Source: Neopestalotiopsis rosae
Taxonomy: Eukaryota > Ascomycota > Sordariomycetes > Amphisphaeriales > Sporocadaceae
Reading direction: 5' to 3'
DNA length: 64,000 bases
Assembly (NCBI GenBank): GCA_023078685.1
Contig: JALGAS010000008.1
Coordinates: 1,364,001 to 1,428,000, forward strand
The translations under genes and the position numbers were made by a program. This document shows positions 1 to 12,530 of the stretch, one piece after another. How positions within the stretch are numbered: the stretch's first letter is position 1; every line of letters starts with the position of its first letter. Below the pieces are notes generated by a model that was given only the letters and a program-made list of their open reading frames with translations, was not told where the DNA came from and made no database searches.

Positions 1-1650
1 TAGTGTTCTGCTCTGGACAACATATCAGCTGGAAACTTTTTCCCTCATGAGCAGGAGCCGTGAGAACGACTGCCATGTTTTTGAGGTCTAGTGAATCCTG
101 TCCTGTGTCAGCACGCTGTGGCTACAAGTGGGGAGATGGAAAGCTGCACCGCGTCAAATCGCAACACCCTATGCCTTGATTCCGACTCAGAGATGGATGC
201 CAAGTCCTCATGCTTGAATCAAACTTCTAACAAGTCGAGTGCCATACAGATAACCCTTCAAACAGCGCATCGCTGGTCAAATAGCTCCACTGGCTGTTGA
301 AATAGGTCCACATGGGTTACCACGCCGCCGGTATCTTGGGCTGAAGCCTAAACGTAGATGTCAGGTCAAGTGCATAGGGGATTGGGGCGGTCACCAAATG
401 GCAGTGCCAAGGCGCTTGATAGGGGTCTTTTGCTATATTCACTAGCTGTTCACAACTCTTCAAGTGCTGACTGGACACGCCACAGTTTGGTTGATTTTTC
501 TATACCGCAGAACTCATCGCATACGCCCCTTTCCCCTGGGTAATAGATACAGCGAACAGCCATGGAATGCGCAATGACTTAGCTAGCCCTAGATGTTTAC
601 ATGGTCTCCAGCTGTGCATATTTCTCTCGAGTATTAGCATCGGACCTTGAGAATAGCCAACAAGTTCCATCCAGACTGACCAGCGACCAAGTACCGTGAA
701 GGAGTCCCTACTGTGTAGGACTGGACTGCGTTCCGAGCCGGTGGTTCGAACTAAGCATAACAACTAACCTTGATTGTTCTCATGGGGCACTTAGTAGATC
801 AGTAGACTAGGGTTGGGCTCAGCTAGGACGTGCTGCCATGGGTGCTACTATGCAAACTCCACACTCACCAAGATCAACTATAGTATAGTCGGAAAACCCC
901 CCATCAGCGAAGGCTCTCAATGGGACGCATTCCTTAAGAAACGGTGAGGAATATCAAGGGTAAGTCATTGTTGTCATCAGTACTTGGACTCCGGTTGATT
1001 TTGTGTTCCATAGCGTCATCATCGGCGACTTTCATGGTTTCATACTCAGTAGAGCTAGAAGCGAGACACTCTCTCGCAGTCCAGGGCAGAATAAGGACCA
1101 ATCAGTCCTCTCAGCGGGCGAACTCACATCCTTCTTCAACAAGGACAAATAGGCATTGTGAACAGCTTCGCTCTCCCCTGCCGATACTAACAAGTAAAAA
1201 AAGTAAAAAGGCACAGGGGTCTGTATCTAAAAACAGCTGGTGCAAAGTTCTAATTTAGACAATGCTGCCAAGCATTGCGCTAGAGCTCACTACTCTCTTG
1301 CGCCTTTCCCTTTGAGCCATCATCGCCAATCAAGAGGCCATGTCTAGGCCTCCTTCGCTTCGAAAACATCCTGGCCAGCTGAACTGCTTTTGCCCGCTCT
1401 TTTGCCGCCAATCTTTGTTGTCATTATGTACTTCGTAGACAAGTCTCGTTGCTTGGGGAAAGATGGGAATTTTCCTGAATTGCCATCTTCTTGCTTTTGC
1501 ATCTTCGACTCCGTTTTCCCATTTGAACGCATCTCGAATATATCCACGCGTCTTTGCGCGTTGGAGTGAGAGTCCAGGACGTGACAAGAGATCAAGCGAA
1601 AATCTAGGACTTCGTCTGGCTTCAAACTTAGGGGCGGAGGAGCAGACGCG
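1..1650. other. Gene-free left edge
   Basis: No convincing gene is visible. All open frames are short (about 130 codons or less), overlap on both strands and show no family motif. A CDS entering from the left cannot be excluded, but no splice-consistent frame was found. The last few hundred bases are presumably the promoter and leader of the Kelch gene that starts at 1651. Confidence 0.5.
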
Positions 1651-3722
1651 ATGTTGACCGCATTGCTATGCTCGTTTCTATGGGCACGTCCGGCGCTTGC
1701 TGGAGTTGACAACCCAACGCCCGCCAACTTTCTTCGGCGCCCGTTTGCGAACGCGGTCGTGCTGGGAGACTATGTCTACATCGATGGTGGCGAGCTCGCG
1801 CAGCTGGAAGATGGCAATTATAACGGAGACCACCCATCGTATGCAGGTACGTTTCAATAAAGCCTCGAAAAGGAAACAAGAATGCGGGACAGGAGAGCAG
1901 TGGCAAAGATTGTTGTGGAGGACTTGCGACTATCGCAAACACATGTCACGTACTTGAAAATCACTGACTAAATTATCAGTCAATACCACCTTGTCTCTAC
2001 CTTTGAACGAAGCATGGACAAATTACACAGTGTCACTACGATCCATTGAAAAGGCGGCACCACTGCAAGACCAACAAGTGCTGTGGACGGATCCGGCCAA
2101 CTCGGCCTTTTACACGTGGGGAGGACAGTCCTCCTGGTTCGGCGCGGCCGTGGAGAACGAGATCTGGAAGTTCACGGCCGACGGGTCGGGCGGCGGCGCG
2201 TGGTCAGAGGTGTCGGTGGCCAACGTGGTGGCCTGGTCCAGCTCGATGCGCACCGTAGGGTCGGCCTACACCACGGTCAACGGCGTCGGCTACTCGGTGG
2301 GCGGGACCGCCAGCAAGTACGTGGACACGAGCGTCACGGGTGGCAGCAGCATCGCCGTGCAGGGGCTTGTCACCTTTGACATGGAGGAGCGGCAGTGGAA
2401 GAATGCGAGCTCGGCCGGCTTGGGCGTCAATGGCACGACTTTCAATGGACGCCTCGAGTACGCCCCCTTTGGGCCGAGTGGTTTCTTGGTCCTCCTCGGC
2501 GGCGATGTGTCTGCGGTCGGCACGCTCAACGAGTGGGAGCAGCTGGAGTGGAATAACATCTGGATCATGGACCTGGAAGACAATACTTGGTACAGCCAAG
2601 CCGTGACGGGAACGAAACCAACACCTCGAGATGGTCACTGCACGGTCGGTGTCCAGGGGCCCAATGGAACGTATGAGATGTAAGTTCACCTTGGAGCAAG
2701 CCATTGGAACGGGCCGAGTAAAACATATACTGACATGTCGATCCAAAAGTTTCATTTACGGAGGCTCGTCGGACCAGACGTCGAGCACATCGTCCGACGT
2801 CTACGTCCTCTCCCTTCCAGGTTTCGTCATGTTCAAGTCGCCAAACCCAGGGACACCTCGAGGCAACCTGGCCTGCACGACCGTGGGGAGCAGCAGCAGC
2901 AACGGTAACGCCACCACGAACCGGCAGATGCTCGTCGTCGGCGGTGGCAACAGCTGGGCCGGGTTCCCCGCCTCCCTCACCGACCCCGACCCCTGGTACC
3001 AGGGCCTGGGCATCTTTGACCTGACCGACATGTCCTGGAGCGCCGCCTACGACCCCGACGCCGCCGCGTACGACAGCCCCGACGTGGTCAAGACGTGGTA
3101 CGACCAGGGCGGCCTGGACGCCGTGGACTGGGACAGCGACGAGCTCAAGACCTTGTTTGTGGGCGGGACCAACTCGTCCAACACCAACGGAAACGGGACA
3201 GCCTCGGACGGCGGTTCTTCCTCAGGCTCGTCGAGCACAGATTCTGGCAGCAGCTCCGGCGCTCAAGCCGGCACGGGATCAAAGACGGGTGCCATTGTGG
3301 GCGGCGTCGTCGGTGGCGTGGCCGCACTGGTCATTATAGCGCTGGCCTGCTGGTTCTTCCTGCGAAAGCGCAAGCACACCTACTCGCCCGCCAAGGAGCT
3401 CGACGGAAATACCGCCATGCAGCAGCAGCAGCAACAACAGACGGGAGAAGCTGTAGTCTATCAGCAGCCGCCGGGGTACTATCAAAACGAGTACAAGGAG
3501 ATGTCGGCGGAGCAGGCACCGCAGGAGCTGGACAGCCGGCATACCCATATATACGAGGCGCCGGGTACGACGCACTTTGCTGGTTTGGAAGGTGTATATC
3601 AGCAGCAGCAGCAGTCGGGGCAGATGCACTATACTGATGCACAAGGTGGTCAGGGCTATGGGGCTGGCTATGGGTATAACCAGGCCCAAGGGTACGGGAC
3701 GGGATACCCTGAGCATCGTTGA
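1651..3722 (+). CDS. Secreted/anchored Kelch-repeat protein with one membrane segment
   Basis: Three exons (1651-1846, 1980-2679, 2750-3722) give 622 aa. Residues 1-18 look like a signal peptide (MLTALLCSFLWARPALAG). The next ~440 residues have spaced beta-propeller blade motifs (for example YVYIDGG, LVLLGGD, SFIYGGSS, MLVVGGG) typical of fungal Kelch proteins. A Ser/Gly/Thr-rich linker leads to a single hydrophobic helix at about residues 479-501, followed by RKRK and a cytoplasmic tail of about 120 residues rich in Gln, Tyr and Gly, with CAG runs at 3418-3440 and 3600-3613. Topology is inferred as propeller outside, tail inside. Fungal proteins of this design are usually called cell-wall or polarity-linked Kelch proteins, but ligand and function are unknown. 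Splice sites are gtacgt/atcag and gtaagt/aaaag. The ATG was chosen because it starts the signal peptide. Confidence 0.88.
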
Positions 3723-3859
3723 GCGCGTTTTGTTTTGAAAGAAGCAACAAGTAGTATCAATTTTATGAGCTATCGATGTTGTGCTTGTAAACCCTCCGTC
3801 ATTTTGCCTGAGTAGATCTTAACCTTGTCTGATTGCCAACTCGATTACCCAAGCAGTAC

Positions 3860-4936
3860 TTATGATTTCCCAAGAACAGTCCCGATGTACACAACCTCGA
3901 TAGCTGCGAACCTGTCCATTCAGCTCTGTTAGCCGCTTTTCTTCGTTTTGAGGATTATTGGCGGAACTCACGCGGCAGTAGCAGAGAAGATTTCGGCCCT
4001 GGTGGCAGCGGTCAAGAGCGTCAGAACAACAGCAAACAGCGCCGTCATCCCGGCCGTGAAGCCGATACGCTTCTCGGTAGTGTCAAGAATGTTCAAGACG
4101 TATATCGTCAGAACCGGAAGCACGGAAGAGATAGCGGCCGTGATCACGCGCGCTGCCTTTTCGAAGGAAGAGTCGCGGTATGACGCTAGACCATACTCTT
4201 CGTCGATCAAATGCTTATTTGATCCATGCTCTTCGGTGCGATGGTAATTCTTCGTAAATTTGGCGTACATCCAAGAAAATGTGGTGCATATCAAGGACGT
4301 AAGGGCATCGCCCTCGATGCCGTTTGAGCTGGGTGTAACATAGTCCGAAGCATCATCACCGTCACACCAGACATCCCGCTCGGAGCTATCGAAGCCACCC
4401 AAAAAGTTATTTCCTCCTTTTTCGTCATTAAGCCACTCCTGGAGCACCTTGAATTGATGCTTGTTCGGAACGCGCATTTTCGAGATCTTGGCCACTAATA
4501 CACCATGTTGGTCAATCAAAACTCCATCTCAAAGTATGGGGCACTGGCATACCTTGTGCCATACAACGATCTATACTGAGTCAGCAGGTGCGTCTGAGCG
4601 ATTGGGTTTTCAGTATGACTTACAATACTCATCAAGCTTCTTGAACAACTCATCCATAAGACGTGCTTGTTCTGCTTCATCAATTCGGCCCAGTTGTAGC
4701 TGGCCAAAGTTCCTCGAGTAGTCCCTCTCCCGGCTTTCTGAAGACTCGTCGTTCTCTTGGCACACAACAGTAAATTCGCGTCGAAGTCGGAGAATGTCAG
4801 CTTGTAAGCTGAGTAGACGTAGTGCAGAAATGTCATCAAATCTCTTAAAGATTGCGAGATTGGAATCAGCTTGCATGATATGCGCAAGCTTGTGGTAGTT
4901 CTTCGGCTGATAACCTTCAATTGCTGTTTTTGCCAT
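3860..4936 (-). CDS. DUF6594 membrane protein
   Basis: Four exons on the minus strand (4936-4624, 4570-4553, 4494-3972, 3911-3860) sum to 906 nt, 301 aa. The N-terminal part (YHKLAHIMQADSNLAIFKRF, then LRLLSLQADILRLRREF) and the C-terminal hydrophobic block (ITAAISSVLPVLTIYVLNI, then GFTAGMTALFAVVLTLLTA, then a short third segment ending AIEVVYIGTVLGKS) match the DUF6594 family: a helical N-terminal domain and three C-terminal membrane segments. The biochemical role of the family is unknown. The 18-nt second exon is uncertain. It fits good splice signals and gives a spacing normal for the family, but skipping it also keeps the frame. The gene converges on the Kelch gene, whose stop is 137 bp away. 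Confidence 0.85.
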
Positions 4937-5568
4937 GGCGGGAAATATAGAAAGACAAATGATAGTATGGGGAGGCTATCATGCGTCAACTTCTACAATG
5001 GGAAATGCATATTATTTATCATTGCAAACATACAACATAAAATCAAAATTGGCAACATCAGACACCGCCTGGTTCTCCTAATAGTTGCTTCCATGATGAG
5101 GTGGCTTTACTATGCGCTTCAAGTAACGAGGCTTTTAGATAGTCGCAGGCTGTGCGAAAGCCTCGCTTTGCATTGTAGACACATATTATTAGATTAGTCA
5201 CTAGATCAGTCTGTCAAGTCTGAGTTAGATATACGCTTTTCACCAAGGCGCAGCTGGGTCGATGGTCGCCTAGCGCAACAGGAATCGCATGCGCCTTGGG
5301 TTTTAGATTGGGGTGGAATATGATTGAGTTCAACGGATTCTCCAAGACGCTTATCAGTGGTTGGATCAGGACATCGCCAAAGTCTCATCACGCCGAGCAG
5401 TAAAGCGTTTGAAGCACGGATCAGATGCCTATGCCAGAATCAGCCGCACATAGTTGCGATGTCGTTGGTCTCTACTAGTTATGTTTTGCAAAAAATAGCC
5501 TGCAGACGGGGTATAAAAGCAGCTGCCTGTGATCTTGAGAATACTCTCCCACTTATAGACAATCATTC
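4937..5568. other. Intergenic, divergent promoters
   Basis: This 632-bp gap separates the DUF6594 gene (minus) from the small gene starting at 5569 (plus) and should contain both promoters. The only element seen is the TATA box listed separately. No gene is supported. Confidence 0.5.
5512..5518 (+). promoter_or_regulatory. TATA box of the small coiled-coil gene
   Basis: TATAAAA lies about 50 bp upstream of the ATG at 5569, a normal spacing for a fungal core promoter with a short leader. It supports the small two-exon gene being real. Confidence 0.5.
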
Positions 5569-5955
5569 ATGATGGCGAAGAAAAACTCGAAATCCTCGGT
5601 GCCCTTAGTTGGCTACTCCGTGGCGCCCCCTTCGAACACTACCAAAAGTAATGATTGATAAGTGGCAATCCTACTAAAGATGGCGACTGACTGAATGACA
5701 GAGGAAAAACGTCAGAAGATTGCTTCGATCGAAGAAGAGAAACGTCAAGCAATAGAACGCATCAAGAGAGACAGGAGGGAAGCTCGTGGGTTGCAGCAGG
5801 ATACCTCTCACCAAGGGACTTCAGAGAGGTCGCGCAGTCAGAGGCAAAGAACCCGGCACAGAGCAGATAACGACACTAAATATGCTACCGGAGCTCCCAA
5901 CAAGCATAAAAAGGGCGTATCGATTTGGAAGAATCTTTTTCGTTTTTTCAAATAG
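5569..5955 (+). CDS. Small basic coiled-coil protein, function unknown
   Basis: Two exons (5569-5647 and 5702-5955) give 110 aa. The intron has gtaatg, a CTGAC branch site and a gacag end. The protein opens with a Lys/Ser stretch (MMAKKNSKSS), then a charged helix with EEEKRQAIERIKRDRREARG, then Arg/Gln-rich sequence, and ends with WKNLFRFFK, a short amphipathic tail. No signal peptide, membrane span or recognised domain is present. A second ATG immediately follows the first (5572). The TATA box and consistent splicing argue that it is real. No family is assigned. A nucleic-acid or membrane-surface role would be guesswork. Confidence 0.6.
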
Positions 5956-6529
5956 AACTTGCACCAGAGATCTATCTCATCAATGAAATCCAATTCCCAC
6001 TATAACGGGCACCTTTCTAGTGCAATAGACTCAAAAAGCCACACGCGAAGGACCTACCCCAGCAAATATTTCTATTAGTTGGTTCAGGACAGGTTAAGAT
6101 ATCGCCTCGTAATCCGCAATCAAATATAAAGTGCGGTGCAGGAGTTTAGGATTGTGATGTTGTTCAAGCGAAGAGCAATATCATGACTAGGTTCTATGGG
6201 CATCAAGTGGCTACGAAGAGAAGGAAAATTCCAAAACAAATTTCCCATCGAACGGAGTTTATTCTGAAGGATGGTCACGTTCCCTGACATATTGACATCG
6301 AAGCAATTTCATTTCACGATTCATCTTCCAGTGAATAATATACATTCGGGCCAAACCTGGCTTGCCCAGGCTGAACACCTTGTGTGGTTCATAAAGAACC
6401 AGTCAAAATCCAATACTCTACGCTTGGTATACGTCTCTACTTTTTTCTGGTCAAAAAACGAAGTGTGAATAAATTCCGCTATTTTATGTGATTCCAACAA
6501 TTTCTTTCCATATTAAACTTTCCCCTGAA
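5956..6529. other. Intergenic, convergent 3' ends
   Basis: This AT-rich 574-bp spacer lies between the 3' ends of the small coiled-coil gene and the HERP-like gene. A 65-codon frame at 6271-6468 has no support and was not called. Confidence 0.5.
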
Positions 6530-8986
6530 TTAAATAGCAATTAGCGGTTCCTCGGGAGCTTCACGTCTGGCATCGCCACCTGCTGGGGCTTCCGGCGCAG
6601 TTGTTGTATTGGGGGTTGCCTCGTCATTTCCAGAGTTCTCTGCGGGCTGTCCTGCCGAATCTGTAGCTTCAGTAGCCTCAGCTGCAGCGGCCTCGGCCTC
6701 GGCAATGCGCCGTTGCTCATCGGCTTCTGCTTGCTCTCGTCGTTGTCGCTCAGCTCTGGCTTCTGCCTCAAGGTTGGCAATGTGTCTCTCTGCTACACCT
6801 GGTGCGATGCTGGCAAGGAAGAGAATACCGGCACGCTCTAGTCTTCGAGCTTGAGTCATGAGCCAATTGCCATTGGCAACTCTCCTCTCCCGTACTAGCC
6901 GGGCAGCCATTTCAGCCGGGTTTGGATTTCCCCCCTCACCCTGTGCGCCAGCATTTCCACGACCGGCTTGGGCATCAGCAGGTCGTTCACGACCATGATT
7001 ATCAGCCGCAGGCATCAAATTGTCCAAATGTCGGCGCAAAGGTGTCCAGAACTGCTCGGCAAGTGGCGTGAGCAGACCCGTATTGACAAGGAACAGAGTG
7101 AAAGCAATGGCTGTAACTGTGAACCACCTCTGCCAACTAGCAGTGGGCGACGTGAACCACCACACAAAGAGGGCAAGGCGAATAAGCATCCAGATATGTG
7201 GCCATACATGTGCCACAGCAATTGCGCGAACCTGGACATGACCAGGGTGCGCAACACCGTGACCTAGACGTGGTTGCGCCTGAGGAATCAATGGTAGGCC
7301 TGGTGGCACAGGTGCTTGGCCCTGGGCCTGCTGCTGCTGCTGCTGCTGCTGTGGTGGCTGCTGCTGGTTGTGCTGTGTTGCGTGATCAGCAGCAGGAGGT
7401 AACCAAGGGTTGGCAATGGGAGGAATATGGTGCATGTGGCCGTGCTGTGCTTGCATGCCGGGAAACAGCCCAAATGGCGGCTGTGGCGGCAGCTGTGGGG
7501 GCGGATACATGTACTGGCGACGTAGAGCCTGGGCAGGAACTGGAAACTGAACATTGCTACTTGGACTCTGGTACGTTCCAAGGTTACCATTCACCAACAG
7601 TGCTCTCGGGCCTTCTGGAGACGACAGGATATAGACTTCAGAGCCAGTAGACTGCTGTGTTTGAGGCTGGCTGGTAGGTTGAACGAAACTGCGAGCTGCT
7701 CTTATGGGATCAGGGGTGCCCATTGCGCTTCCTGTCCGTGACGGAACCGTGACTCCAGGAGGAATGGGTTGGTTTGCTTGCGAGTTTGCCAGACTGAAAA
7801 GAGAAGAATTGCTGGCATGATGGCGCATTGCATCTGTCATAACCCTCGTTGCCGCTTGTCCCGCATCTGTTGTTCGGAGCATGTTTTGCATATCAGGTCC
7901 AGACAGTGAACCTCCATGAGGTCCAGCCAAAGGTACTGAGCGGGGCGGCTGAGGTGCTCCTCCTGGTGGTCGGAATAGATTTTGCAGGTCGGGCGGAGGG
8001 AACGGAGAACCGGTCCTTGCATTCCTTTGTGGGTTCTGCTGCCCTGTGACGGTCTCGTTCACCGTGATGCGCCACGACTGACCTCCAGGTCCATGTCCCT
8101 CTCTGACCACAGTCCTGGTACCATCTGGCCGATGCGGCGAGGCAGTCCTATTCTGGCCTTGTGGTCCCGAAGTGCCGCCAGGTGCGGGCGCATCTTGGGC
8201 TCCATGGAGGCCCATGGTTGCCCGCTCTCTCTGATTCTGATTGATCAATTCATGCAACCGCTGCTGCTCGGCTACATTGTTCATCCACTGCCTCTGCTGT
8301 TGTTGAGCCAGTTGCTGAGCCTGCTGCATCTGTAATTGCTGGTGCTGCTGAAGTTGCGGCGGAAGATAATTGAACGCAGGAGCCGCGCTTCCCGCCACAA
8401 TCGGTTGTTGAAAGCCAAATGGCAAATTATGGTGTGCGTGTATTTGGGCATGTTGCAAATGCGGAAAGTGTCCATGTGCGTGCGCATTCAGGTTTCGCAT
8501 TTGCGGTTGTTGCTGAGGCTGGGCGGGAGTTTCTCCAGCTGGGCGACTTTGTGCTGCGGTTGCAGGTTGGCTCGTGTTTGCAGGGAGCGAAACACTCGCG
8601 GGTCGTGCGTCGGAAAGATCGCGAAGAACGAGATGCAATGTCTTGACTTCGGTAGAGCGAATCTAGAGCACCCTATTGTTAGCAGCCGCTCACATCCGCC
8701 AGCACTTATGATATCAGATACTTACGGCATCGTCCCCAAAGACGACCAGCATGGTGTCATCATCCTTTGACAACAGCCTTCCACGATGTATGAGGCGCTG
8801 AGACGCATCGCCGGGTTTTGTATCTAGAGCATTGCGAATCTTTTCCTTGAGTTGCCGTACGGTAGTTGTCGCTTCGATATCAGTAAAGTTGAGTGGTTGC
8901 GGCACATTGACAGACGGCGATATGATCTGTAGCGTGAATGCTGACGATGCAGCTTCAGAGGCCGAATCTGGAGTGGTAGAAGCCAT
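6530..8986 (-). CDS. HERP-like ubiquitin-domain membrane protein
   Basis: Two exons (8986-8726 and 8662-6530) give 797 aa. Residues about 12-110 form a ubiquitin-like domain (TLQIISPSVNVPQPLNF, then TVRQLKEKIRNAL, QRLIHRGRLLSKDD), split by the intron after residue 87. A long low-complexity region rich in Gln, Pro, His and Ala follows, including a Gln run encoded around 7320-7375. Two hydrophobic segments come at about residues 565-620 (WPHIWMLIRLALFVWWF and VTAIAFTLFLVNTGLL), then a charged Ala/Glu/Arg tail. The order ubiquitin-like domain, linker, paired membrane segments resembles HERPUD/Herp of ER-associated degradation, so a role at the ER with an E3 ligase is inferred. The ATG at 8986 was used, as the codon at 8998 is TTG. 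The intron is 63 nt (GTAAGT..CTCTAG). Confidence 0.83.
7317..7375 (-). repeat. CTG/CAG microsatellite coding for Gln
   Basis: Seven consecutive CTG units with interrupted neighbours lie inside the HERP-like gene and encode poly-Gln on the minus strand. Length may vary between isolates. Confidence 0.85.
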
Positions 8987-10186
8987 GGTCGCAGACAAGT
9001 CTTTATGGGCGTGTTTCTCTCAGACGATTTGCACGTGTTTGGAGTAAACAGGAGTATTGTTTCGTTCGGCGGTGATGATCTTGTCCTTCGGATATAATTA
9101 CTGATTTTGCTACGATCGAGCAAGACGCATGTCAGGCGAGTCCGTTCAGAAAGCCACGCGCGGTTGCTGATACATTAGAAATCGGATTGGAAACAGCGGA
9201 TTCGGAAATGCGACAACGACAACACAGTTTCCAGTATTGGAATACACGAGTAGTCAAGATCTCGAGCTCGTTGTAGCCGGGGAAAGTAAGAAAAAACCAA
9301 AAACAGAAAAAAAGAGCTGATCGCCAGCTACACGAGTCGATCTGTCATGTCGTCGTTGTCGTGGGGGATGGGTGAGCTTGCGTGTTACCTTGCGGTAGGT
9401 ATTCGAGATCGGCGTGGTCCTGGTTGGGTTGGGGTCGGTTGGTAATATCCACGTTGGCCTCTAGCTGAGGACCCCTGGCAGGAATGTGAGCATGAATACC
9501 CAAACTAGTGAACGGCGCCCATGTACTACAGTACCTACCTAGGTAGCTAGTGGACCTCTTGTACCTGAACGTCCACGGGCGCTTTTCAGCATTGTTTCAA
9601 AGCAATTCACTTTGATACTCTATTTTGATCAAAAAACCTTTGAATTAAAACAAGTTTTGTTGAAATATCAGAGAGAAGACCCAAATAAACCGTCGATGAT
9701 CCGCAAATATGCAGCACAGCTATCATTCGTCCCATCTTGAATACATGGACGGAATCAACATCAATTACTTGTATGCACCCTACATACCCTGAGATCCGAC
9801 AGCTTGGGATTTGCCGTCAAACACCGCCCCTAAGTCTAGCCTAGCGGCTTTTGACAGCTGCGTCATTGGCCTTGCAGAGCTGCATTAGGCCGGGGGGAAG
9901 CTGCAGACCTGGGGAAAGCTGTCGAGGCGTCACTTTGGTCTGATCAGGTCTGGATTTTCTAGAGTTGTCCAACTAGAGCTCTATACAGAAGCAGAGTGCC
10001 CATCTTGTGCCATGTCCTTTGTGTATCCAACACTGTCGCAATAGTCACACGTATACCGGCCACTCGAAGAGAGGTCACGCATATCTTTTTCGCTCCTCGC
10101 GTGCTTGCAGAGGTGGAGCGCAAAAATCTGGGTCTCGACGCATTGCTGGAATGAAGGCGCTGTAGAGAAGCTGGCCACGGTTCACA
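8987..10186. other. Intergenic, divergent promoters
   Basis: This 1.2-kb spacer separates the HERP-like gene (minus) from PSD1 (plus). It has an A-rich stretch at 9290-9315 and the CCTAGG-centred palindrome listed separately. Short open frames at 9959-10398 on the minus strand overlap the PSD1 start region and are not supported as genes. Confidence 0.5.
9535..9546. repeat. 12-bp perfect palindrome CTACCTAGGTAG
   Basis: A perfect inverted repeat in the HERP-like/PSD1 intergenic region, preceded by another TACCTA-like unit. A related TACCTACCTAGGT stretch recurs near 55066. Such CCTAGG-centred words are common in fungal intergenic DNA. No protein is known to me to bind here. Confidence 0.5.
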
Positions 10187-11857
10187 ATGGCTACCCAGCA
10201 CATCTCGGTCCTCGCAAAGTCGCGAGCTTTGCCAGGGACTATTCGTACAACTCTGCATCCCCAAACATATTCAGCGAGCTCCCGCACGTGTACACGCCGG
10301 TTCGCGACCTCACCACGATCCCAATTCCAACAGACATCCCAGCGATGCCAGCAGAAGGAAAAGTTCGGATCGCGGCTGGGTTCGGCCTTGAGGAACACAA
10401 AGGTGCAATGGTATCCTATTCCCGTTGCTCTTGGTGTAGGCTTCCTCGGCTTCGTCCAGTTCTACAAGACTCAGGCACGTGAAAGAGAAAGACTAGAGCA
10501 AGAGGCTGCGGATGGAGAGTTTGGAGTACGACCGCAAAAGAGACCAAAAATACGACCTGATGGACCATGGTGAGCTCTTCATTTTCGATATGTAATATGT
10601 TCATACTAACCACCCACCTCTAGGCAAGTGCAAATCATGTCTACTTTGCCATTGAAAGCCATGTCGCGGTTATGGGGAAAATTCAACGAATTGGTCATCC
10701 CGTACTATCTCCGAGTCCCGGGCTTCAAGCTGTACTCTTGGATCTTTGGTGTGAACCTTGACGAGGTGGCAGAACCTGATCTTCATGTTTACCCCAATCT
10801 TGCATCTTTCTTCTACCGTACCCTCAAGCCCGGTGTGCGTCCCCTGGACCCGAACCCCAATGCCCTACTTTCACCGTCCGATGGCCGGATTCTGCAATTC
10901 GGACAAATCGAAGGCGGTGACATTGAGCAGGTCAAGGGCATGACTTATAGCATAGACGCTCTTCTCGGAAAGAATACCCCAACGCCAAGCATCGCCAGTG
11001 GAATTTCGAGCTCGTCCGAGAAATCTGTTCGAGACGGCCGAGCACAGCACGAACTGCATGGCGACGAGGAGCTTGTAAAGCAGGACGAAGAATTTGCTCG
11101 TGTCAATGGTATCACCTACACCCTGCCTCATCTTCTTTCTGGGCCGGCTAAGGGCAAGAAGGGCAGGGCAGATGTCGAAGATCAGTCTGCCACACCCTCT
11201 AGCCTCGGCGCCGTCTCTGCTGTAGGAGCTGACTTGGCCCTCGGAGAGAAGCCTTGGTATGACTTGATTGCACCCGAAAAGAAGAACGCACTCTACTATG
11301 CTGTCATCTACCTCGCACCAGGTGACTATCACCGATTCCATTCGCCCGCCAATTGGGTCGTCGAACGTCGGCGGCATTTCGCGGGTGAGCTGTACTCCGT
11401 GTCTCCTTATCTGCAGCGGACACTTCCCGGTCTCTTCACACTGAATGAGAGAGTGGTGCTGCTAGGTCGATGGCGGTGGGGATTCTTCAGCTATGTGCCC
11501 GTCGGTGCAACCAATGTTGGTTCTATTAAGATCAACTTCGATAAGGAACTGCGAACCAATTCTCTGACGACCGATACTGCGGCTGATCGCGCAGCAGAAG
11601 AAGCCGCAAAGAGAGGCGAGCCTTACACCGGCTACTCTGAAGCGACATATTCCGGCGCAAGCGCCATCCTGAACGGTCACGCGATCAAGCGTGGTGAGGA
11701 AATGGGAGGTTTCCAATTGGGCAGCACAATCGTTCTGGTTTTCGAGGCACCAGCCAGCAGCGACAGCTCCGATAAAAAGGGAGGGTTCGACTGGGTCGTT
11801 GAGAAGGGGCAGACGCTCAAAATGGGTCAGGCCTTGGGATACGTTGTTGAAGAATAA
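10187..11857 (+). CDS. PSD1: Phosphatidylserine decarboxylase, mitochondrial (Psd1 type)
   Basis: Two exons (10187-10569 and 10624-11857) give 538 aa. The N-terminus is basic and Ser/Thr-rich without acidic residues, as expected for a mitochondrial presequence, and a hydrophobic anchor follows at about residues 76-92 (IPVALGVGFLGFVQFY). The catalytic domain has FFYRTLKPGVRP, LSPSDGRI, YHRFHSP and the self-cleavage motif LGST at about residues 492-495, where the Ser becomes the pyruvoyl group. The enzyme converts phosphatidylserine to phosphatidylethanolamine at the inner mitochondrial membrane. Length and motif order are normal. An insert rich in Ser and charged residues (about 240-320) interrupts the domain, as is usual in fungal Psd1. 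The 54-nt intron has gtgagc..ctctag. Confidence 0.96.
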
Positions 11858-12530
11858 ACCATACATACGATTGCAGCATACATATCGACCGCACACCTTA
11901 AAAAGTTAAGGACCAGTCAAACTTTACTCCAAATTTTGAAATGATACGCATCTCAACAAGTACTAGCAACATGCTGCATCTTACTAGCTATTCAAATGTC
12001 ATTTTCCGACATGTCAGTGGACACACCGGTCTGTAATTCGACTTCATGTGATTCGCATAGTCTGTACTATTACGGACAAAGCCCAGGAATGGAGAGTGGG
12101 CCTCAGTTTCTCTTTGTCTTGCTAAACTAGAGAATTTTTCCTCTAACGTAACGGGAACTGTTTGGGACACTCCGATAGGAGCCCAGAGACTCTACACACC
12201 ACTACTATTGAGACATGAATACCACTCCGAACGAGAACCCGGCAGTCATCGGCTTACATTTATAGACTTTGTGTACCCAATCACACATTCCTCATTGAAT
12301 TTATTGCCGTGACGATAGAGAAGAGAATCTTTTGCTTCTTCATTATTGCCAGGGCTGCTCTCATCATACCGACCGACGGACAAGCTGCGCAAAGGCCGCC
12401 GCTTACTTATTCCATAACTAGTCCGGCGCCGATCTAGGCACAGAGCAACTTTCACTTACCTGGATCAATAACATATCCAACCCAAATAGTGAAGAACAAG
12501 CGACTGCTCAATTCCCATCTCATATTCACC
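11858..12530. other. Intergenic
   Basis: This 673-bp spacer holds the PSD1 3' flank and the asparaginase promoter. No gene or RNA was recognised. Confidence 0.5.

Noticed and set aside
735..745. GGTTCGAACT, resembling a tRNA T-loop
   Set aside because: No matching acceptor stem, A box or anticodon arm upstream. The same applies to the GGTTCGAATT near 23873.
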